Source: Portibacter lacus (GTDB lineage Bacteria > Bacteroidota > Bacteroidia > Chitinophagales > Saprospiraceae). From it: DNA of 64,000 bases. The stretch lies in assembly GCF_021533215.1 (NCBI RefSeq), contig NZ_JAJNKA010000014.1, forward strand, positions 1 to 64,000. Reading direction: 5' to 3'. A program made the translations under genes and the position numbers. Shown piece by piece: positions 49,126 through 58,130 of this stretch. Each line of letters opens with the position of its first letter. Within the stretch, counting starts at the first letter, position 1. The notes under the pieces are model-generated. The model made no database searches. It saw nothing but the letters and a program-made list of their open reading frames with translations, and was not told the DNA's origin.

Positions 49126-50817
49126 ATGGATTTTGGATTTTGGGGTATTTTACAAGTGGTCGGAGCGCTCTGCTTTTTTGTGTATGGGATGAAAATGATG
49201 AGCGACGGTATCCAGAGAGCAGCAGGTTCTCAATTAAGGAATATTCTTCGAACGATGACCAAAAACAGATTCCTAGGTGTAGGAACTGGTTTCCTTACGA
49301 CCGCGCTTGTTCAGTCTTCTTCTGCCACAACAGTCATGACTGTTTCCTTTGTCAATGCAGGATTACTTACACTTACCGAATCCGCAGGAATTATGATGGG
49401 TGCTAATATCGGTACGACGATTACAGGATGGATTGTTTCTATATTAGGATTTAAAATAAAGCTAAGTGCTTACTCTATTCCCCTATTCGCACTAGGCGTT
49501 CCAATGTTATTTTCGGGAAGAACCAAGCTCAAATATTGGGGAGAATTTTTAATAGGGTTTGCGATATTGTTTCTTGGTTTAAGTTACTTAAAAGAAGCTG
49601 TACCTGATCTAAAAGGGAATCCCGAAGTGCTTGATTTCCTTGCAAATTTCACTAATTGGGGTATCTTATCCAGAATATTATTTGTAGCCATCGGAACATT
49701 GGTTACCGTTGTTGTGCAATCTTCATCAGCAGCAATGGCCATAACTTTGACCATGTGTGCACAGGGCTGGCTTCCATTCGAAGTAGCCGCCGCCATGATA
49801 TTAGGAGAAAACATTGGAACCACCATTACGGCCGAAGTTGCCTCATTAGTTGGGAATACAAATGCAAAACGATCGGCAAGAATTCACTCTATGTTTAATA
49901 TAATAGGTGTCACTTGGATGGTCATTTTACTCCCCTATTTCTTACCTGTGTTATCTAACTTAGCTCAGACTTATTTAGGGATTTCTGATCCATATACTAA
50001 TGCAAGCGATATGCCTGTGGGACTCTCTGCATTTCACACTGCCTTTAACTTAATTAATGTGATTGTTATGGTTGGATTTGTTAATACGCTCGTCCGCGTG
50101 GCTATCTGGAGCGTACCAGACAAGGATGAAGAAGATGGAGAATACCGATTGAAATTTATCAGTGCAGGGATCAGAACGCCTGAACTTGCTATAGTGGAAT
50201 TGCAGAAAGAAACGGTTCACTTTGGAGAGGTGACGAGTAGAATGTCTACATTCACGAAAGAATTAATCAATACCACAGAGGCGAGTGTCCAGAAAAAATT
50301 ATATAAAAAACTCCGTAAATATGAAAAGATTACGGATCGCATGGAAATTGAAATTACGGAATACATTACTAAATTAACCAATCAAGAAATTACACCTCGA
50401 ACAGGTCAGAAATTGCGAAGTATATTAAATGTTTGTAATGATCTAGAAAGAATCGGAGACATCTACTACCAGATATCTAAGACGATCGAACTGAAAAACG
50501 AGAATAAGAATTACTTCCTCCCAGAGCAACGGAATAAATTAAATCAGATGATAGATTTAGTGGACACTGCCTTCGAAGAAATGAATAAAAACCTTAATAA
50601 CGATCACTTTGATAAGGTGGATATTTCAGGTGCTACTCAGATCGAAAAGGATATCAATAAGTTTAGAAATAAACTAAGAAAGGAAAATCAGTCTAATTTA
50701 GGAACCATAGGATATACGGTCGAAGCTGCTATGATTTATAACAATATTTTCTCTTCGTTAGAGAAAATTGGTGATCATATCATGGGAATCAATGAATCGA
50801 TCATAGGAGAAGTATAG
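49126..50817 (+). CDS. Na/Pi cotransporter with PhoU-like domain
   Basis: 563 aa. Two inverted Na/Pi repeats each show the QSSS motif: ALVQSSSATTVMTVSF (about 63) and VVQSSSAAMAITLTM (about 198), with about eight membrane helices to residue 325. The C-terminal 220 residues form a PhoU-like helical domain (CNDLERIGDIYYQISKTIE; EKIGDHIMGINES). The family imports phosphate with sodium or regulates phosphate efflux. The DASS gene follows after 9 bp. Confidence 0.9.
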   Translation: MDFGFWGILQVVGALCFFVYGMKMMSDGIQRAAGSQLRNILRTMTKNRFLGVGTGFLTTALVQSSSATTVMTVSFVNAGLLTLTESAGIMMGANIGTTITGWIVSILGFKIKLSAYSIPLFALGVPMLFSGRTKLKYWGEFLIGFAILFLGLSYLKEAVPDLKGNPEVLDFLANFTNWGILSRILFVAIGTLVTVVVQSSSAAMAITLTMCAQGWLPFEVAAAMILGENIGTTITAEVASLVGNTNAKRSARIHSMFNIIGVTWMVILLPYFLPVLSNLAQTYLGISDPYTNASDMPVGLSAFHTAFNLINVIVMVGFVNTLVRVAIWSVPDKDEEDGEYRLKFISAGIRTPELAIVELQKETVHFGEVTSRMSTFTKELINTTEASVQKKLYKKLRKYEKITDRMEIEITEYITKLTNQEITPRTGQKLRSILNVCNDLERIGDIYYQISKTIELKNENKNYFLPEQRNKLNQMIDLVDTAFEEMNKNLNNDHFDKVDISGATQIEKDINKFRNKLRKENQSNLGTIGYTVEAAMIYNNIFSSLEKIGDHIMGINESIIGEV

Positions 50818-50826
50818 CTCATATAA

Positions 50827-52320
50827 ATGGTAAGCATTAAAAAGATAGCACTCGGAAAGACTATTGGAATTATTTTAGGTCCACTTTCTTTTATATGCAT
50901 ATTGCTATTTGTAAAACCAGAAGGACTGAGTTCAAGCGGTGTAGCCGTTCTAGCGAGTACAGCCTGGATTGCCATATGGTGGATTACGGAAGCATTGCCT
51001 ATAGCCGTTACTTCTTTGCTTCCTATTATTTTGTTTCCACTTACAAATGCTGTTACTATTGCTGAAACCACGCAAAGCTATGGACATAAATATGTCTTCC
51101 TTTATATCGGTGGATTCATTCTAGCGATTGCCATCGAAAAGTGGAATCTGCATAAGAGAATTGCCTTAACCATCATCAAATTTATAGGTACAAATGTAAA
51201 ACTCATTATCCTCGGATTTATGGTCGCAACGGCATTCTTATCCATGTGGATCAGTAACACTGCTACTTCTATTATGATGCTGCCTATCGGGCTGGCCATC
51301 ATTACTCAACTCAAAGATAATCCTAACACCATTGCCAATGAAAATTTAATCTTTGGTAAAGCACTGATGCTCTCTATTGCCTACAGCGCCTCCATCGGCG
51401 GAATTTCTACGTTAATTGGCACACCACCAAACTTAGTGCTGGCTGGAATTCTAGACAACTTATATGGCATCGAAATAACTTTTACACAGTGGATTATTAT
51501 TGGCTTACCAATATCAATTATCTTATTAATGATCTGTTGGAAATATTTAACAGAGTTTGCATTTAAAATAAACAAGAAAGAGTTTCCTGGTGGCAAAAGT
51601 GAAATACAACGACAGATTAGTACACTAGGGAAAATTACCTACGAAGAAAAAATGGTTCTAATTGTTTTCGCCTCAACCGCATTCGCATGGATATCGAGAT
51701 CTTTTCTCCTTCAGAAATTTATTCCAGGAATAGACGACACCATCATTGCCATTGCTGCAGCGATTGTTCTTTTCATCCTACCTGCTTCAAAGGTAAAAAA
51801 TCGACGGATCTTGCTCTGGGAAGAAGCAGTTCGGATTCCGTGGGGTATTCTGCTATTATTCGGTGGCGGCCTAGCTATTGCAACTGGTTTCAAAGAAACT
51901 GGCTTAGCAGAATGGATCGGTGCTCAACTAACGCTATTAGAAGGTTTCTCTCTTATCTTTTTGCTTATTATTTTAATAGCAGCTATTAATTTCTTAACGG
52001 AGATTACTTCAAATTTAGCAACTACGGCAATGATGCTACCTATTCTAGCTCCTTTAGCACTTGGACTAAATGTGCATCCTTATATTCTAATGATCGGAAC
52101 GACCTTAGCTGCTTCCTGTGCATTTATGCTTCCAGTCGCTACACCGCCAAATGCTGTTGTATTTGGCTCTGGTTATATCAAAATCATCGATATGCTTAAG
52201 GCTGGATTCTTGATGAATATCATTTCTATTTTAATCATAACAATCGTTACCTATTTCTTACTTCCAGTGCTTTGGGATTTTGATCCATTAGTCTTTCCTT
52301 TAGACTGGATAAAAAACTAA
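50827..52320 (+). CDS. DASS family sodium-coupled anion symporter
   Basis: 497 aa with about eleven membrane helices. Divalent anion:Na+ symporter landmarks are the two SNT-type motifs (WISNTATSIMMLPIGLAI, about 138; ITSNLATTAMMLPILAP, about 396), the HP-loop GGISTLIGTPPNLVLAG and the C-terminal CAFMLPVATPPNAVVFGSG. Substrate may be dicarboxylate, sulfate or citrate. Operon with the Na/Pi gene suggests joint anion uptake. Confidence 0.9.
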   Translation: MVSIKKIALGKTIGIILGPLSFICILLFVKPEGLSSSGVAVLASTAWIAIWWITEALPIAVTSLLPIILFPLTNAVTIAETTQSYGHKYVFLYIGGFILAIAIEKWNLHKRIALTIIKFIGTNVKLIILGFMVATAFLSMWISNTATSIMMLPIGLAIITQLKDNPNTIANENLIFGKALMLSIAYSASIGGISTLIGTPPNLVLAGILDNLYGIEITFTQWIIIGLPISIILLMICWKYLTEFAFKINKKEFPGGKSEIQRQISTLGKITYEEKMVLIVFASTAFAWISRSFLLQKFIPGIDDTIIAIAAAIVLFILPASKVKNRRILLWEEAVRIPWGILLLFGGGLAIATGFKETGLAEWIGAQLTLLEGFSLIFLLIILIAAINFLTEITSNLATTAMMLPILAPLALGLNVHPYILMIGTTLAASCAFMLPVATPPNAVVFGSGYIKIIDMLKAGFLMNIISILIITIVTYFLLPVLWDFDPLVFPLDWIKN

Positions 52321-52531
52321 AATCATTACTATTCGCCTTCCTATCTCTTCACGATTAAGCTCTAGTACTTAACGGTCCCACTCACTTCCCTCACCACTTC
52401 CCTACCCTTTTCTATAGGTAAACCTATAGAGTGAAATATCAGTTTTCTTTTCAAGATTACAGGTTTATATCTATTTAATATTGCCTGCCATCCCTCCATA
52501 TTTGTGATATCAAAAAACAAATAATTATATT

Positions 52532-54169
52532 ATGAAAACATCACAAATAATTTTAAAACATACCTCTGGCTCAAGAGCTAATCAAAATGAATCATTCGAT
52601 TATAACTCAACTAAAGAAATAAAGATAGGGCGAGCAGACGATGCCCAATTAAAATTTGCTAATGATGAAGAAGGCGGTGTAAGCAGAAATCATGCAGTCA
52701 TTAGCAAAGGAAGTACAGACGGACAATTTTTCATAGAAGACCTTAACAGTCTTAACGGGGTTATTGTCAATGGAGTTAAGATAAGCGGTAAGCAAGAAAT
52801 CTTTGTTGATGACATCATTCAACTGGGTTTCAAGGGTCCTAAATTTGTATTTGATCTAAATCCCAGACCTGTATATCAGAAAGCAACAGAATTGATGTCC
52901 GTTCCAGCAGCCACAGAAGCCTATGAAGTTGCTCCTGCTCACGAACCAGTTCAAAAAGTAGGGATCGGTAAAGAAACTTTCGAAAGAGCCATCACTACTG
53001 AAAGAAAGAAATCAACAAAAACACTGGTTAATTCCATGGTCGTATTAGTATGTTTATGTGCTATTCTTGGGTTCACATTTAAGGATAAAATATTCAAGAC
53101 TGAACACACAACTACCACTAATATTATAGAAAAAGAAGAGTGGAGGCCTGATGTCATCGCAGCTAATAATATGGACAAGGTTATGTTCATAGAATTAGGT
53201 TACAACTTAATACATACGGGAACTTCTGATATGGTTTATCACCAATATATGCAGATAGAGGACCCGAAAACAAAACAAGTTTCAACAGTTGCAGTCTACA
53301 TACAGAATAATCAGGGAGAGTTAGAACCACTTCTAGGACTTAAGAAAAATACTCCAATAGGCGCCCCTATTGCTCAAGCAGGAATTTCAGGTTCAGGTTT
53401 TGTGGTAGATGAAGATGGATTCATTATGACGAATAAGCATGTAGCAGCACCTTGGACGTCAACTTATACTTTCCCACAAGAAGCTCAGACTGGGATGTTA
53501 ATCGAATTCGTGGACAATGAATGGCAACTTACCAGAGAAGTTCGAGCGCCACAAAGATGGATTCCTGCTAACACTACTTTCTTTGGTCGCAAGCCAGTGA
53601 GTGGTAAATTATTAACCGGAGAACATTCATATCTAGACGTCACGTTTGCAAAGTCTGAGCAGAGAACCCCTGCTAAGATATCTAGAGTCAGTGAAGTACA
53701 TGATGTGGCATTACTAAAAGTAGACATGATCGGTGATCTAGAAAAAGTCCTTCTACCTTCGTCAAGTGAAGAATTAGTCTTAGGCCAAAAGGTAGCAGTT
53801 ATGGGATACCCAGGACTTTCGCCGAATGGGGTTATTGTTTCTCAGTCTGATAATCCGATGTATGAAAACAGAGTATCGATGGTTCCTGATCCAACATTAA
53901 CAGATGGTTTAGTTAGTAAGGTTATCAGAAATGCAGATAATGCAAGCTTAGATTCTAAAGACTATTACAGCTTCTATGGAGAACATTATCAACTTAACAT
54001 TTCTGAAACAGGTGCTGGAAATAGTGGTGGACCAGTATTTAACAAAGATGGCCAAGTCGTAGGTATCTTCTCTTCGATGATGATGGATTACCAAGGCACC
54101 AAAATCACCTTTGCAATTCCGATCAAATACGGGCTCGAATTAATGGGTAATCGCAAAGTCATTAAATAA
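52532..54169 (+). CDS. FHA domain-transmembrane-trypsin-like protease fusion
   Basis: 545 aa. The N-terminal FHA domain (about 28-110) keeps phospho-Thr-binding residues: Arg34 in IGRA, Ser51-Arg52-x-His54 in VSRNHAVI, and Asn75 in LNSLNGVIVNG. One membrane helix (about 166-183) follows. The periplasmic part is a trypsin/HtrA-like protease with His303 (TNKHVAAPW), Asp391 (VHDVALL) and Ser498 (GAGNSGGP). There is no PDZ domain. The FHA would read kinase-made phospho-Thr in the cytoplasm and pass the signal to the external protease. First gene of the PP2C-kinase operon. Confidence 0.87.
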   Translation: MKTSQIILKHTSGSRANQNESFDYNSTKEIKIGRADDAQLKFANDEEGGVSRNHAVISKGSTDGQFFIEDLNSLNGVIVNGVKISGKQEIFVDDIIQLGFKGPKFVFDLNPRPVYQKATELMSVPAATEAYEVAPAHEPVQKVGIGKETFERAITTERKKSTKTLVNSMVVLVCLCAILGFTFKDKIFKTEHTTTTNIIEKEEWRPDVIAANNMDKVMFIELGYNLIHTGTSDMVYHQYMQIEDPKTKQVSTVAVYIQNNQGELEPLLGLKKNTPIGAPIAQAGISGSGFVVDEDGFIMTNKHVAAPWTSTYTFPQEAQTGMLIEFVDNEWQLTREVRAPQRWIPANTTFFGRKPVSGKLLTGEHSYLDVTFAKSEQRTPAKISRVSEVHDVALLKVDMIGDLEKVLLPSSSEELVLGQKVAVMGYPGLSPNGVIVSQSDNPMYENRVSMVPDPTLTDGLVSKVIRNADNASLDSKDYYSFYGEHYQLNISETGAGNSGGPVFNKDGQVVGIFSSMMMDYQGTKITFAIPIKYGLELMGNRKVIK

Positions 54170-54192
54170 TATACTTCATCAAATCATCTATT

Positions 54193-55044
54193 ATGATCTT
54201 CTCATTCTTTCGGAAAAACAACACTCATAACGCCCAAAACACCAATTGTAATCCAGTATCATATTCGGCTGTCGCTTCTTCAGACGTTGGATCAGTTAGA
54301 GAAAACAATGAGGATAAAGTGCTCTTTATCAAACCCTACGACAAAGATGTGCTACAGCAAAAAGGGATGTTAGGAATTGTTGCCGATGGAATGGGTGGTC
54401 ATAATTGCGGAGAGATCGCATCGCAGATTGCTGTAGATGTAATTTCTAAGCAATACTATCAATCGAAATTAGAAATATTAGAAGCGCTAGAAATGTCCTT
54501 TATTTCCGCTAATCAGAAGATATTTAAGAAAGCTGCTAAGAATGAAAATCAAAAAGGTATGGGAACAACATGCACTGCTGTAGTCCTTCACCAAAGGGAT
54601 TTATACCTCGCACATGCAGGTGATAGCCGAGCATATTTAGTCAATAAAAATAGTGTGAAAAAACTTTCTACAGATCATACTTACGTGCAATTCCTTCTTG
54701 ATAACGGTGTTATCAATGAATCCCAAATGAGTAATCATCCAGAAAGAAATGTAATCACAAAATCCATGGGCACTCAGAAAACTCTTATTCCAGATATTTT
54801 AAAATTTGAAAATATCCTTCATGAAGACGATCTCATTTTTCTATGCTCTGACGGTTTATATGAATACATCAAAGAACCTGAAATCCAAGAATATGTACTC
54901 AATAACTCCATTTTTGATGCAGCTGAACAAATGATTCAAGTAGCTAAAACCAGAGGCGGTCATGATAACATAAGTGTTCTAATCATAAAGCAATCAGCAC
55001 CTGAAAACGAAAATTTATTAAGCGTAACTCAAGAAATGAAATAG
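54193..55044 (+). CDS. PP2C-type serine/threonine phosphatase
   Basis: 283 aa, cytosolic. The PPM metal and catalytic motifs are complete: SDVGSVRENNEDK (about 30), VADGMGGHNCGE (about 64), HAGDSRAY (about 140), CSDGLYEYI and GGHDNISV near the end. It should dephosphorylate targets of the kinase encoded 2 bp downstream, as in Stp/PknB-type pairs. Starts 23 bp after the FHA-protease gene. Confidence 0.93.
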   Translation: MIFSFFRKNNTHNAQNTNCNPVSYSAVASSDVGSVRENNEDKVLFIKPYDKDVLQQKGMLGIVADGMGGHNCGEIASQIAVDVISKQYYQSKLEILEALEMSFISANQKIFKKAAKNENQKGMGTTCTAVVLHQRDLYLAHAGDSRAYLVNKNSVKKLSTDHTYVQFLLDNGVINESQMSNHPERNVITKSMGTQKTLIPDILKFENILHEDDLIFLCSDGLYEYIKEPEIQEYVLNNSIFDAAEQMIQVAKTRGGHDNISVLIIKQSAPENENLLSVTQEMK

Positions 55045-55046
55045 TC

Positions 55047-56846
55047 ATGATTGGCAGTAGAATAGCAAATTTTCAAATTGTAGAAGAACTTGGATCAGGC
55101 GGAATGGGAACGGTGTATAAAGCTCGTGATATTAATCTGAAGAGATTCGTAGCCGTGAAAGTTCTAAATCAAAACCTCTTAAAAAAGGATAACAATTACA
55201 AGCGATTCAAAAATGAGGCAGAAATATCTGCTCAGATGAATCACCCTAATGTAGCCACGCTCTTTAATTTTATAGAAGCAGATAATAAAGCCTACATTAT
55301 CATGGAATATGTAGATGGAAAGACACTGGAAGCTTTACTAGATGAAAAAGGTGCACTTAATAAAAAACAATGCGTGGATATCACCATCCAGATTTTAAAA
55401 GGACTTTCAGCTGCACACCGCTTAAACATCCTTCATCGAGACTTGAAGCCTGCTAACATCATGATCGACAAACATGGCTTTGTAAAAATTATGGACTTCG
55501 GCATAGCGCTAATGGAGAATACGACTAGGCTAACTACTCAAAATAAGGTCATCGGAACCATAGAATACATGGCGCCAGAATTATTCTCAGGATCTTTACC
55601 GACCACCGGCTCTGATCTCTATGCAGTAGGCATTATGTTATTCGAAATGTTAACTGGTAAATCATTGTTTCAGGCAGATAGTGAAGCATCATTAATGTAT
55701 CAAATCCTGCATAACAACCCAAAAATAGACCTCAAGCCAGCTAAGAAAAGTCTTGAATCTGTCGTGAGTAAACTAGTCCACAAGAATATTAAAAAACGTT
55801 ATGAACACACAAGTGATGTAATTATTGACCTAGAAAAAAAGCTAGCAAAAGACCCAGTGGTTAGCCCTATTAAACTTCCAGATCTTAACCCTGTATTTCT
55901 CAGAATAAAAAACAAGCTTAGATCTAAAACTAACTTCCTCAAATTAGATAACGTTGTTAAAATATCTAATAATCCTGCTCCCAAATTTGACTTATTCAAA
56001 TTTGTAAACAAACGTCTACTCATCGCTTGTCTTCTTCTTAGTACAGTGATCATTTTAATTGCTTCCTTTTCTAAACCAAAACCTTCTAAACAAATCTCTA
56101 AATTAGAAGTGGATTCAGGAGTGTCGCTTTACCCAAATAATAGTGTACAACAGAATATCTATGAACCTGAACCAATCGTGTATTTAGATCCTGATCCTTC
56201 TCATAAGAATGACTTAGAAATTGAAAAAAACAATCTTTCCCCGAGTAAATCTAAAAAAACAAAAGATTCAGAATTAGAGACCAAAAAAGTGGTCACAGAA
56301 TCTGTAGAACCAGTAAAGAAACCAACAAATTCCCCAGACGCCGATAAACAGCCTGAAGAAGAAATCAAAAGAACTACAGTTCCAGCAACACCAGAAATAG
56401 AAGAAAAAACTGAAAAGCTTAGTCCTCCAGAACCTTCACCTTCCCAACCTAAAGAAAGAGTTGAAAAAAGCAAAACAGAATCCGTTTCAGTTATGCTCCG
56501 TGAGCAAAAAATCAGCTTACTTTTTAATCAGTCTATCAGCAGTAAATCTTCAGAACTCGGTCAGATCTGTATGCTACAAACGAATGAAAATATCATTATC
56601 GATGGTCATATTGTCATTGCTAAAAATGCACCTGTTAAAGCTGTGGTGAGAAAGAAGAGAGCTGGTAATAATGGGAAGGTAAAATTCGGAATTGTATTCA
56701 AGGAAGTCCAAGCCGTTAATGGCAAATGGATCACACTTAAATATCCAGAATATACAGACATTCAGAAAGATGAAGTCATCTTCGAAAAAGGCAGGATCGT
56801 TAATAATGTCACGGTCCAATCATCGAGACTAAACATAAATATTTAA
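55047..56846 (+). CDS. Transmembrane Hanks-type Ser/Thr protein kinase
   Basis: 599 aa. The kinase domain (8-265) is complete: GSGGMGTVY loop, catalytic Lys38, His-Arg-Asp132 in HRDLKPAN with Asn137, and DFG at 150. A membrane helix (about 323-341) follows, then a Pro/Lys/Glu-rich linker (about 345-475). The external C-terminal domain (480-599, with LGQICMLQTNENIIIDGHIV and LNINI end) resembles a 'VxxDGxVVIAKxAPV' beta-domain found in other envelope proteins rather than PASTA repeats. Overlaps the phosphatase spacing by 2 bp, so the pair is coupled. Likely partner of the FHA-protease. Confidence 0.9.
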   Translation: MIGSRIANFQIVEELGSGGMGTVYKARDINLKRFVAVKVLNQNLLKKDNNYKRFKNEAEISAQMNHPNVATLFNFIEADNKAYIIMEYVDGKTLEALLDEKGALNKKQCVDITIQILKGLSAAHRLNILHRDLKPANIMIDKHGFVKIMDFGIALMENTTRLTTQNKVIGTIEYMAPELFSGSLPTTGSDLYAVGIMLFEMLTGKSLFQADSEASLMYQILHNNPKIDLKPAKKSLESVVSKLVHKNIKKRYEHTSDVIIDLEKKLAKDPVVSPIKLPDLNPVFLRIKNKLRSKTNFLKLDNVVKISNNPAPKFDLFKFVNKRLLIACLLLSTVIILIASFSKPKPSKQISKLEVDSGVSLYPNNSVQQNIYEPEPIVYLDPDPSHKNDLEIEKNNLSPSKSKKTKDSELETKKVVTESVEPVKKPTNSPDADKQPEEEIKRTTVPATPEIEEKTEKLSPPEPSPSQPKERVEKSKTESVSVMLREQKISLLFNQSISSKSSELGQICMLQTNENIIIDGHIVIAKNAPVKAVVRKKRAGNNGKVKFGIVFKEVQAVNGKWITLKYPEYTDIQKDEVIFEKGRIVNNVTVQSSRLNINI

Positions 56847-56855
56847 ATATAAAAC

Positions 56856-57476
56856 ATGAAATCAGCATTTTACATATTATTATTTATTACAATATCTATT
56901 AATCTGCAAGCCCAAGATGTAAGGTCTAGTGTTTCTGGCTTTTCAGCAGAACTTGACCTTTCCTATGGTGAATGGCATACTTCTAGCTTTTTCCTTGGGA
57001 ACTTAGCAGAATTGGAGCCAATCGGAGGTGGATTACAATTTAAAATCGGATATGGATTTCGAGAGCGGATCGAAGTTTTTGCAGCTTACACCACTATGAA
57101 TTACAATATTAGTGATGAATGGGATCGCTTTATTAATAACAACATTAAAGTAGGAGCTAGACTACATTTTGGAGCGACGTTGAAACGAATGAGACCTTAT
57201 ATTGAGGTAGGCATTACCAATAATAAATTTTTAATGGATCCGATTTATATAGATATAGAAGGTCCTTATGAATTAGACCTAAGCGGAATAGGAATTGCTC
57301 CAGGAGGTGGCATCAATTACTTTATTACTCCAAATTTGGCTGCTCATTTGAATATCGCATTTGCTTTTGGTAATTTCAGTAGTGCAGAAATTTCAGGCCA
57401 GAGAAATGAATTTGATGAAAATCTAGATTATACATTTTTTAATGTCGGCCTAGGAATGTCTTACTTTTTACAATAA
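56856..57476 (+). CDS. Small outer-membrane beta-barrel protein
   Basis: 206 aa. A signal peptide (to about residue 20, ...LQAQ) is followed by alternating hydrophobic strands with Gly and aromatic residues, for example GGGLQFKIGYGFRERIEVFAAY and the final FFNVGLGMSYFLQ, an eight-strand opacity/OmpX-like barrel. It lies 9 bp after the kinase and 9 bp before the response regulator, inside the signalling operon. It could be a sensor or target at the outer membrane. Confidence 0.75.
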   Translation: MKSAFYILLFITISINLQAQDVRSSVSGFSAELDLSYGEWHTSSFFLGNLAELEPIGGGLQFKIGYGFRERIEVFAAYTTMNYNISDEWDRFINNNIKVGARLHFGATLKRMRPYIEVGITNNKFLMDPIYIDIEGPYELDLSGIGIAPGGGINYFITPNLAAHLNIAFAFGNFSSAEISGQRNEFDENLDYTFFNVGLGMSYFLQ

Positions 57477-57485
57477 ATTTGAACC

Positions 57486-58130
57486 ATGCCCATAAGAATA
57501 TTTCTAGTAGATGATCATAAAATAATTTTAGATAGCCTCAGTATGTTGCTAGGCATGATCGAGAATTTTGAAATTGTCGGAACATGTTATGATTCCAGAC
57601 TTGTCATCGATGAAATCAAAGAATTAAAAATCGATGTATTGATCACGGATCTTTCCATGCCTTCCTTAGACGGAATTCAGCTCAGCTTCAAGTTGAAAGA
57701 AGCCTATCCCGATCTTAAAATACTTATGCTCACTGTAAATGACGATACCTCACTCATCGTCGATGCGTTTCAAGCAGGAATTTCTGGATATGTTATGAAG
57801 AAGGCTGGCCGTGCGGAGATGGAAAAGGCCATACGGACTGTGAATGATGGAGATCTTTATTACAGCCAAGAAGTAATGCGCGTCATTTTAGCTGGAAAAG
57901 GAGTTGATTTAGAAGTAGAACAAATCAAATTATTAACAAAGCGTGAAATCCAAATCATCAAATTAATGCTGCAAGAGAAGTCATCTGCTGAAATTGCTGA
58001 TGAGCTCTTCATTTCTCCAGGAACAGTAGAAACTCACCGACATAATATTTATAAAAAGCTAGAAGTGAGGAGTGTTGTAGGTCTAGTAAAATTTGGAATC
58101 AAACACAATCTGCACATTGATGAACATTAA
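57486..58130 (+). CDS. NarL/FixJ-type response regulator
   Basis: 214 aa. Receiver (1-120) has DD at 9-10, phospho-Asp55 (LITDLSMP), Thr83 and Lys105. The LuxR-type helix-turn-helix (about 145-205) reads LTKREIQIIKLMLQEKSSAEIADELFIS and VETHRHNIYKKL. It overlaps the histidine kinase gene by 11 nt, so the two are coupled. It connects two-component signalling to the Ser/Thr phosphorylation genes upstream. Confidence 0.93.
   Translation: MPIRIFLVDDHKIILDSLSMLLGMIENFEIVGTCYDSRLVIDEIKELKIDVLITDLSMPSLDGIQLSFKLKEAYPDLKILMLTVNDDTSLIVDAFQAGISGYVMKKAGRAEMEKAIRTVNDGDLYYSQEVMRVILAGKGVDLEVEQIKLLTKREIQIIKLMLQEKSSAEIADELFISPGTVETHRHNIYKKLEVRSVVGLVKFGIKHNLHIDEH

Noticed and set aside
52441-52531. -7 promoter before the FHA-protease gene
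   Set aside because: Only near-matches (CATATTTG, TAATATTG) were seen, so I did not list a promoter there.
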